A stretch of DNA of 64,000 nt from Ephemerocybe angulata (taxonomy: Eukaryota > Basidiomycota > Agaricomycetes > Agaricales > Psathyrellaceae). The notes under the pieces were generated by a model, which saw only the letters and a program-made list of their open reading frames with translations, had not been told where the DNA came from and made no database searches. This document shows positions 57,481 through 64,000 of this stretch, in pieces. The stretch is from contig JAACJK010000168.1 in NCBI GenBank assembly GCA_013368325.1, positions 620,001 through 684,000 of the forward strand, read 5' to 3'. The stretch's first letter is position 1, and each line of letters opens with the position of its first letter. The position numbers and the translations under genes are program-made.

Positions 57481-60400
57481 AGGGGTCCACTGCCCGCTTC
57501 GCCGAGGCGATGTGGTCGGTGAAGATGATAATCTTGCGACAGTCGTTCCGCTGAACAGCAGAAGCAACAGCCGCTTGGATTGCAAATAGCTCTGCATCCG
57601 CAGAGAGAACCCGTCCTGCTACCCATCGGGCAGAGGTCTTGTCGTCCCGGTCGCCTTGCGTCACCACGTACGCAGAGGCAGCCTGGTGGCGTTCGTTCCT
57701 CGGGACGGAGCAGTCCGTCCCAAAGCACGCGGTGTGCAGCTCATCCGAAGCTTGCCAATACAAGAGGTCGAGCTCAGCCCGGCGCACAGCCAAGCCCTCC
57801 AAGCCCTTCCCCGTGTAGACATTGAACTCCACTCGTTCCGAGTACAAGTCCATAAGTCGAGACCCAGGGGCATTCTCTTCCGCACATGGAGCGAATACCT
57901 CTGTGAGTTCTCCCAGCTGAGCGCTGGTTTGGGTTATAGTGTCGCGAACAGTCCTCCGGCGCCCATGCCTCGGCAACCAGATCGCAGCACGGTAATTGGG
58001 CACGGCTGTGCCCCTGAATTCGGCCCCCAGCAACGCTCGCAGGGGGTGTGTGTCGGACAGAGTGGCTGTCCTAAAGATCGCTCTTTTGGACAGCTTCTGA
58101 AGGTGAAGCCGAATGGGGGCGAGTCCTGCCAGGGACTCGACCCCACCGGTGGGGGAGGTGCGGAAGGCACCTGTGATCCAGCATGCTGCTTTACGCTGCA
58201 TGGATGTGAGTTGCTTAAGGACACCGACGTTCTTAGCACCCTCAAAGTACCAGAGCCTGTGCCCGTACGTCGCGATAGGCATCACGCATGCACGGTACAG
58301 GGTACGCTTGTGTTTCGGAGTAAGGCCCCGGTTCGAATTGCCCAGCATCCTCATTGCCATAACGGTTGTGAGGGCCTTGGTGGTATAGAACCGCAGGTGC
58401 TCCGTGAATGTGAGCTTGCGGTCAAAGAAGAAGCCGAGGTACCTCCAATAGGTCTTCGGTCGCAGTGGTGTCGCCCCTGTGAAGGGCGCAAATCCAAGGT
58501 CGAGGGGCCGGTTAAAGCCTGTCCTCTTCCAGGTGAAGTGAAAGAGCTCTGACTTGCTGTGTTCCAGCGCCAGTCCCGCTTTCCTGACTAGATCAAAGAT
58601 GATTGCATATGCATGAAACAGCATGGTGCAATTCTCCTCGATGGATGGAGACTGGACTATGAGAGTCCCGTTGTCGACATAGGAGATGAGAACAGAGCCA
58701 AGGCCCCGTTCCAGTCTCCGATACAGCTTCATAATAGGAGCGATGACTATTGCAGACAGAACAGGAGAGAGAGCCGACCCTTGCCCCACCCCCACGTCTG
58801 CCAGCAGCGGTTCTGATACGAAGTTGTTCCACGCATAGCGTGTTTCCCTCCCTACCAAGTAGGACTCCAAGAAGGTCACCACCGAGGGGTGGAAACCCAG
58901 CTTCTGCAGGACTGCCAAAAGGAACTGGTGGTTGATTGAGGGAAAGAACTGAGCCAGATCGAACGCGATCACACTCGTGTCCTGCCCCTTTGCCCAGCCC
59001 GTACGCACCAAGTGTGTGAGGACGAGGCCGGCGTCTTTAGTGGAGCGCTGTCGCACTCCACCTGTCTGGTTCGGGTCGACCAAGTCATACTTGATCATCT
59101 CGAACTGGAACCTATTTGAGATCATCTTCTCAATGAGCTTCCCCATCGTGTTGAGAAGCACGATCGGCCGGAAGGCCTTGGGTGTATCGTAGGAGGGCTT
59201 CCCGGGTTTTGGAATAACCACGGAGAGCGACTCTTTGAAATGTTTTGGCCACCGGCCTGTACGAATACAGCCGTCTGCCAAAGAGACGAAGGCCTCCACA
59301 CAATCAGGATGAGCCAGGATGCGCTTCAGGTGCCTCCACGTAACATGGTCCGGCCCTGGTGCGGAGCGTGCTGAGCACGCTTGTAATGCTTGGGTGAGCT
59401 CTAGAACCGAGAACCCTCGCCAGTCACGGACAGGCTCCTGAGGGAGCTCGTTCAGGATAGATACGTCTACCGCCCTGTCCGAGGCGGCATTGTAGGTGTT
59501 GTGCAGGGCGTCCCAGAGGTCGCTCAGCTCGTGACAAGGCTGCCCATTAAACTGAATAGCCTCGCATGGCGGATTCTTGCGCTCCTTGACCCAGGCCATG
59601 AGGTCCCAGGGGCGCTTGTTGGTTTCTGCAACCTCCTTGATGCGAGCATCAAAGAACATGCGCTTGGCTGCCTTGGTAGCAGTTCTTAATGCCTTGTAGC
59701 CGGCCAGGGTCTGATCGGCCCTGTATGCAGCTAGCGCGGCGTCACATCCGGCATCCCACCACGCCTTCGAGTGCGGTTTCACCTTGAATTCCTTGGAATG
59801 GCGTAGCCATGCCTCGTTGCACGCGCCGGCTATTGCCTGCGCAAAGTCCTCCACCTCGTCGGCAGTGGTAACAGGGTGCTGCTTAAGCCCCCCAATAACT
59901 CCTGCCAGCTCTGAGACGAACTCGGCCTCCTCATCGCTGTCAGGTTTGATGGTGCGCCGCCTTGCCGCTGGGGGAGATTGGCGGTGCACAATGCTACAGG
60001 CCACCGGATAATGGTCCGATGGGCCCCTGGTTATGGGATCAGGTGACCCTGATGGGATCAGCTCTGGATCACCCAGCCGTGATGGCTGTGATGCGAGCAC
60101 CTTGGAGCAAGGCACAAACACCAAGTCAATGACTGAGTGAACATTGGGATCGGCGCGCGACACATATGTCGGGCCCGGGTTAGTGAACTTGGTCAGTTCC
60201 AAGCCCAGTCTGGCTGCTGTCTCCAGTAGGAGGATAGCAGTCGTCCTGTGGTGTAAGACCCGTGGGTCCCACTCCCTAGAGTGACAGTTAAAGTCGCCGC
60301 CCATGTAGGATAGGGCAGGCAAGGTGTCGGCCTTCTCAGCAAGGAGCTTGATGGCGCGGTGTTGGTCGTCTGAGTAGACGTTCATAAAGTGCAGCACCCG

Positions 60401-60757
60401 ATCACGCCCAAACAGGGACATGATCATGATGTCGCGGTCATCGAGGAGGTCTCGACGGTAGGCAGGGCGCCAGTGCGCCAGCCTGTTGGAAACATAGGTC
60501 AGGACACGGGGTCTTGAACCCGGCTCAGGGAGTCTCGCCATGCACAGCCAGTTGGGGTGGCGGGGTGCTCCAATAACATCGGCTCCTTCTTTGCTTACCG
60601 TGGAGGGCGCCTGTCTTACTGTCTGCCAAGGGGGTTCTTGGATAAACAGAATATTGAATTCATCCTTCAGACGATCCAGAATAATATCTAAGTACGCATA
60701 GTTCTTAGCAATATTGAAACTCAGAACCCTAATCTTGCTGTCTGTCGAGCTAGACAT
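57480..60757 (-). pseudogene. LINE B ORF2: endonuclease-RT-partial RNase H, 3' end lost
   Basis: Starts at ATG 60757, overlapping the ORF1 stop. Endonuclease: LFIQEPPW, MGGDFNCHSREWD, HSVIDLVF, SDHYPV, all catalytic residues visible. RT: SVVIPKPGKPSYDTPKAFRP, AFDLAQFFPSINHQF, GVGQGSALSPVL, and SYVDNGTLIV where YxDD is expected (Asn for the second Asp, codon at 58670-58672). An RNase H begins (TACFGTDCSVP, AELFAIQAAV, IIIFTDH) and is cut at about 57480. The frame stays open into Copia-2 to 57281, but that tail is a chance fusion. Confidence 0.9.
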
Positions 60758-63032
60758 AAGGAAGGGTGTGAGTGCTAGAGCGGCCGCGCTGTTGGTGAGC
60801 ACGTACCTCGGAATACTTGGCCACGGCCCAAGCGCGGTCAAAGCGATGGTCCCAGAAGGGACACTTGCGGTCGAAGACTCTGTGGCCATCCCGGCGGCAT
60901 GCCAGGCACTTCCACGAATGGGGGCACTCCGCACCCGGCGGGGTGGGGAGGACTGGAGGGTTAGCTTTGGCGTTGCCCTTGCAGCCGCCGCACTGATGAC
61001 GATGCTCGTTCTGGGAGTGAGGACCCCCACAGATCGGGCACCGGAGACGGCCTTGGCAGGCTTTGGTTGGGTGCCCCCACTTCCAGCACGTCTGGCAGAG
61101 AGGGGTCCCGGGAGAGGCACGTGCAGCCTGAATGACGCACTTTTGGCCGTAGATAAGCAGCTCCTTCTTTATGAGGCGCTGGGCGCGGAGTCCCTGTTGG
61201 GAATCCCAGATGTCAAAGAACACGTCACAGCGAGTGCTGCTCTTCGAGTTCCTGACGACGCGAGGAGGACCAGCCAAAACGAGATCAGATCTCAATGGCG
61301 AGGCCTCAAACGCGCGGGCGATGTCCTCAGGCTTGATGCGTAGGTTGGACTTAGCGTCGAGGATGAAAGGAACGTTCGGGAGCCTGAGAAAGCTCTTGGA
61401 CGAAGGGAGGCCAACCCAAGCGACCGCGTCCGGCAGCTTACGATGGAGATATCCTCGGATGTGGTCAACTTCGACCTGCGAGGGGACTTCAGTGAGGGTC
61501 AGAGACCAGCCACCATATGCGACTGCACCTGCCAGCATCTGGGTGCGCGTCTGAGGATCATACTGACGGAGGCAACGGTTCACACCTTCGCGCACCGTGT
61601 CGTATGGGACTGAGTTGCCAGGATTCCTGTCCGGCTTGAATTCCACCAGGACCTGCTTGCGCGAGGGTCCCGCTGTGGTATGTGAGGGGTTCTTCTTCTT
61701 CTTCTTCACAGAAGCCGAGGAGGGAGTTCCCTGAGCGATGGCATGCATCCTGAGGATGTCGTCAGCCGAGACATGGGGCGCGGCCCTAGCAAGCTCCACG
61801 AGCCCTGCCACCTTCGAAGAAGGCGCAGTTTTCGCAGCAGCTGCAAAGGAAGTGGGCTTGCGCTTGGTAAAGCGGGCATCTCGGGGGTTGGAGGGGAGAC
61901 CGGCCGGAATAGAGCGCTGGAAAGGAACCGCAGGCGCTTTAGGCTGGGGCCTGGGAGCCACATGGGCCCCAGGGCGCACAGCCGGAGGCTTCTGGCCAGA
62001 GGGGGTCGGATTAGGAAGCTTCTGAGAAGCCTCTCCCATTTCGACATCCTGCACAGCAGAATCCGGGCCGGGAGCGGCTGGGGCAGAGGGTTTCTTACCC
62101 CGGGTCAGGGCAGAGGGTTTGGAAGGCTTTGGGGGCCCCCGGGATGCTTGCCCCTGCTGTGGGGCGCGCTGCTGAGGTTCGATACGGAGCTGCTGGAAGC
62201 CCCTGCCTCCAGAGAGGGCAGAGTCTAGGGCAGGGTCGTACGGAGGGTGGAACACATAGTCCCTTCCAGCCCAGCTGGGTGAGGGAGGATGAGTATCCGG
62301 GTTGACAGGGCGCCCAGGAGGAGGGAGGGGCACACCACGACGAATCGTATGGTCCGGGTCCTCTGGAAACTCGCCAGGCGAGAGGTACGGACCCCATCGG
62401 GTCTGTGTGATGGTCTCAATCAAGAGACGCAGGGAGTCAGCGAGGTTTTCGACCTCGCCATGCAGCGCCGCATCCGTGGGGGGAGGCATGGTGCGGAAGA
62501 ACTGGGAGACTGCGTCCAGGGTGGGGGCGACGTTCGTGATGGTGGGGTACCACTCCTCCTGGGTAGGAGGTGGACCATCCTCCGGGGCCAGGGACGAGTA
62601 ACGGGAGCCGGGTGGCGTCTGAGAGGCCATTGAGTGGTCTGTGTCCTGGAAAGGGCGAACAGGGGGTGGAGGGGGAGGAGCATGGCCGGCTTCCTGCTGC
62701 TGAATAGCAAGCTGGGCAAAGGCGGCGGGGTTCCTGGGGGTAGAGCGCCCACTCACAGAGGCTGGGTGGGAGGTGCTGTGGGGTTGTCGTCCTCGGATTT
62801 CGCCCCCGGCGCCTTGCTCCGAGGATTCAGAGGTTGGCAGGGTGCGAAGGGCAGGGACAGTGGTGCGGTACGTCTCTCTGGTGACAGACTGGGTGCGGCT
62901 AGACGGCTGGAGGCCGCCCAGGCGGGAGGAGGGTCGGCTAGGATGCTGGGATCCTGTGGAGACAGGAGTCGAGGCTCCGGAGTCGCTCCTGGGGGGCGAG
63001 GACCGTGCGCGGCGGCCTGGAGGGTCCGCCAT
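60750..63032 (-). CDS. LINE B ORF1 (Gag-like RNA-binding protein)
   Basis: 760 residues, intact. The N-terminal half is Pro/Ser/Arg-rich and disordered, with several SxTP-type stretches. The C-terminal third has an RRM-like fold candidate (VLVEFKPDRNPGNSVPYD...VDHIRGYLHRKLPDAVAWVG), then cysteine/histidine knuckles CQTCWKWGHPTKAC, CPICGGPHSQNEHRHQC and CLACRRDGHRVFDRKC. It would coat LINE RNA. The ORF1 stop TAG (60750-60752) overlaps the ORF2 start (ATGTCTAG). Confidence 0.88.
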   Translation of the reverse strand: MADPPGRRARSSPPRSDSGASTPVSTGSQHPSRPSSRLGGLQPSSRTQSVTRETYRTTVPALRTLPTSESSEQGAGGEIRGRQPHSTSHPASVSGRSTPRNPAAFAQLAIQQQEAGHAPPPPPPVRPFQDTDHSMASQTPPGSRYSSLAPEDGPPPTQEEWYPTITNVAPTLDAVSQFFRTMPPPTDAALHGEVENLADSLRLLIETITQTRWGPYLSPGEFPEDPDHTIRRGVPLPPPGRPVNPDTHPPSPSWAGRDYVFHPPYDPALDSALSGGRGFQQLRIEPQQRAPQQGQASRGPPKPSKPSALTRGKKPSAPAAPGPDSAVQDVEMGEASQKLPNPTPSGQKPPAVRPGAHVAPRPQPKAPAVPFQRSIPAGLPSNPRDARFTKRKPTSFAAAAKTAPSSKVAGLVELARAAPHVSADDILRMHAIAQGTPSSASVKKKKKNPSHTTAGPSRKQVLVEFKPDRNPGNSVPYDTVREGVNRCLRQYDPQTRTQMLAGAVAYGGWSLTLTEVPSQVEVDHIRGYLHRKLPDAVAWVGLPSSKSFLRLPNVPFILDAKSNLRIKPEDIARAFEASPLRSDLVLAGPPRVVRNSKSSTRCDVFFDIWDSQQGLRAQRLIKKELLIYGQKCVIQAARASPGTPLCQTCWKWGHPTKACQGRLRCPICGGPHSQNEHRHQCGGCKGNAKANPPVLPTPPGAECPHSWKCLACRRDGHRVFDRKCPFWDHRFDRAWAVAKYSEVRAHQQRGRSSTHTLPYV

Positions 63033-63924
63033 CGGAATGCGAGGTGTTCAGTAAGCCTATAGGCGGTCGATGAACGACTGCCTATGCCTTCGTATGAGCT
63101 GGGGGTCGATGTTGAGCAGGTGTGTTGAGTTGTCCCAAATAGGAAGGTAGTGGTTGAGGATCAAGACGTTGCCTGGCGAAGAATCAACCTCCCGGAACAC
63201 AGGGCGCGTGCTGGAACCAGAAACGATGCGCCAGAGACCGTGGGCTTTGAGCCAGGCCTCGAGATCGCCGGATCAGGTAGAGTAGTTGGTCCCATTGAGC
63301 TTTGCGAAGTTTGGGCATGACGACAACATAGGGGGCGGAGATATGAGCAAATGGTGAGGAGTGCAGGACAGAGGCTGAGCCGTAGCAGGCGAGGCTTAAG
63401 CGCGATCGGTCTGCGGTTGGCAGGAATGAGAGCAGTAGTGGCGTAGCGTGGGTGTGCGTACCTTTATGTGGTGGTAGCACCCTCGAAAGGCACCTTATGT
63501 GCGTTGACGCGAGTGCAGGAAAAGCAAAATCGTGCGATTCCGGGCTAAGCAAGAGAGATGGGGGGCTGAAAGTGTGGGGGTTGACCGATAAGCTGCTGTC
63601 CGAAGGACTGGGCAAAAACGGCGAGGGAAGAGCAACAACCAGGCTGTGTATAACACTAAGCATCAATTGCGCGATGAGCTGGCACCGGAAAAAGCTGAAA
63701 CCGCGAGGGTCGACCGATGAGCTGGCGTCCGAGGGACTGGGCGAAAAACGGCGATGAGAGGGGGTCAATAGCCTGCGTAAAACGCGAATGCTTATTGCCA
63801 GAGAACTGCCGAGGAGCGTATGGGCGTGAAACTGTGGGGAACAGGGGATGGCCATGTACGCAGTGGTGAGCGCAGAAGAAGTGACGAAAAATAGAGACTT
63901 CAGAGCGCAGGGCTCATAACTTGT
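63033..63924 (-). promoter_or_regulatory. Presumed LINE B 5' leader with internal repeats
   Basis: Lies upstream of ORF1 on the same strand. Two about 50-bp direct copies, 63577-63626 and 63707-63757 (GGTTGACCGATAAGCTGCTG; GGTCGACCGATGAGCTGGCG), are about 130 bp apart. Repeated 5' units often carry LINE promoters. A 223-codon minus frame (63855-63184) spans the region but is Ser/Pro low-complexity and is probably incidental. Confidence 0.4.
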
Positions 63925-63981
63925 GAAAATCTGCAGTGGTAAACTGAAGTCCCAATAGTCAGGGTACTGAACTAAGGGACT
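63925..63981. repeat. Half copy of the 166-bp MITE at the right edge
   Basis: AAAATCTGCAGTGGTAAACT and CTGAAGTCCCAATAGTCAGG..., the complement of 53117-53163. It faces the 53.1 kb copy in the opposite sense, with Copia-2 and LINE B between them. Confidence 0.7.
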
Positions 63982-64000
63982 CAGGATGCCTAGGGTGGCT

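Noticed and set aside
57281..61120. A 1279-codon LINE-Copia fusion protein as a real gene
   Set aside because: The start lies upstream of the true ORF2 ATG, and the tail after 57480 reads Copia gag in a wrong frame.
63184..63855. 223-codon Ser/Pro-rich protein
   Set aside because: Composition follows the repeated LINE leader and no domain is visible; kept only as a note.

Overview
The window looks like a gene-poor, transposon-packed stretch of a filamentous basidiomycete (Agaricomycete-like) chromosome. The evidence is the element families present (Tf1/sushi-type chromovirus, Ngaro/DIRS-like YR retroelement, Copia, Tad-like LINEs, BED-type hAT, PIF/Harbinger), the 49-62 bp GT-AG introns inside transposase genes, and the absence of any clear housekeeping gene. 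Almost every long open frame belongs to a mobile element, and most of the rest is old, AT-rich, unrecognisable relic sequence.

Layout. (1) 1-15.3 kb is one minus-strand LINE relic (LINE A), cut into five pieces by a 6.7 kb Ty3/Gypsy chromovirus (989-7663), a 296 bp hAT MITE (7789-8084), a 3.9 kb hAT transposon with an 11-exon transposase (8273-12158) and a 370 bp solo LTR (14299-14668). At three of these four insertions the LINE reading frame rejoins exactly when the insert and one target-site copy are removed, which fixes those boundaries to the base. (2) 15.3-21.4 kb is relic sequence with a Copia integrase scrap. (3) 21.4-30.9 kb is a minus-strand YR retroelement (Gag, RT/RNase H, tyrosine recombinase) whose recombinase gene is split by a young 4.8 kb Copia element with nearly identical LTRs. 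(4) 31-36 kb is relic sequence with hypothetical fragments. (5) 36-39 kb is a PIF/Harbinger pair (a Myb/SANT-like accessory gene and a DDE transposase, convergent), with the transposase broken by an 820 bp element rich in GTGGACT/AGTCCAC. (6) 39-49.8 kb is relic sequence, further AGTCCAC-family copies, and a segmental duplication of 33.4-34.2 kb that carries an 881-883 bp GTTTTAC-rich element absent from the other copy. (7) 49.8-64 kb holds a decayed LINE with a 5'-truncated, poly(A)-tailed LINE inserted in it, a 166 bp MITE, a decayed Copia element, and a nearly complete LINE (ORF1 plus ORF2) that has lost its 3' end.

Recurring themes. Several otherwise well-preserved elements carry very few inactivating lesions, and most of those are C-to-T changes at CpG, in stop codons or catalytic aspartates. 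This fits 5-methylcytosine deamination, possibly genome defence. The most novel-looking items are the AGTCCAC family with a tRNA-like Pol III promoter unit inside it, the palindrome-rich GTTTTAC element with its empty-site paralogue, and a solo LTR with four TGACTCA boxes, three of them spaced exactly 10 bp apart.
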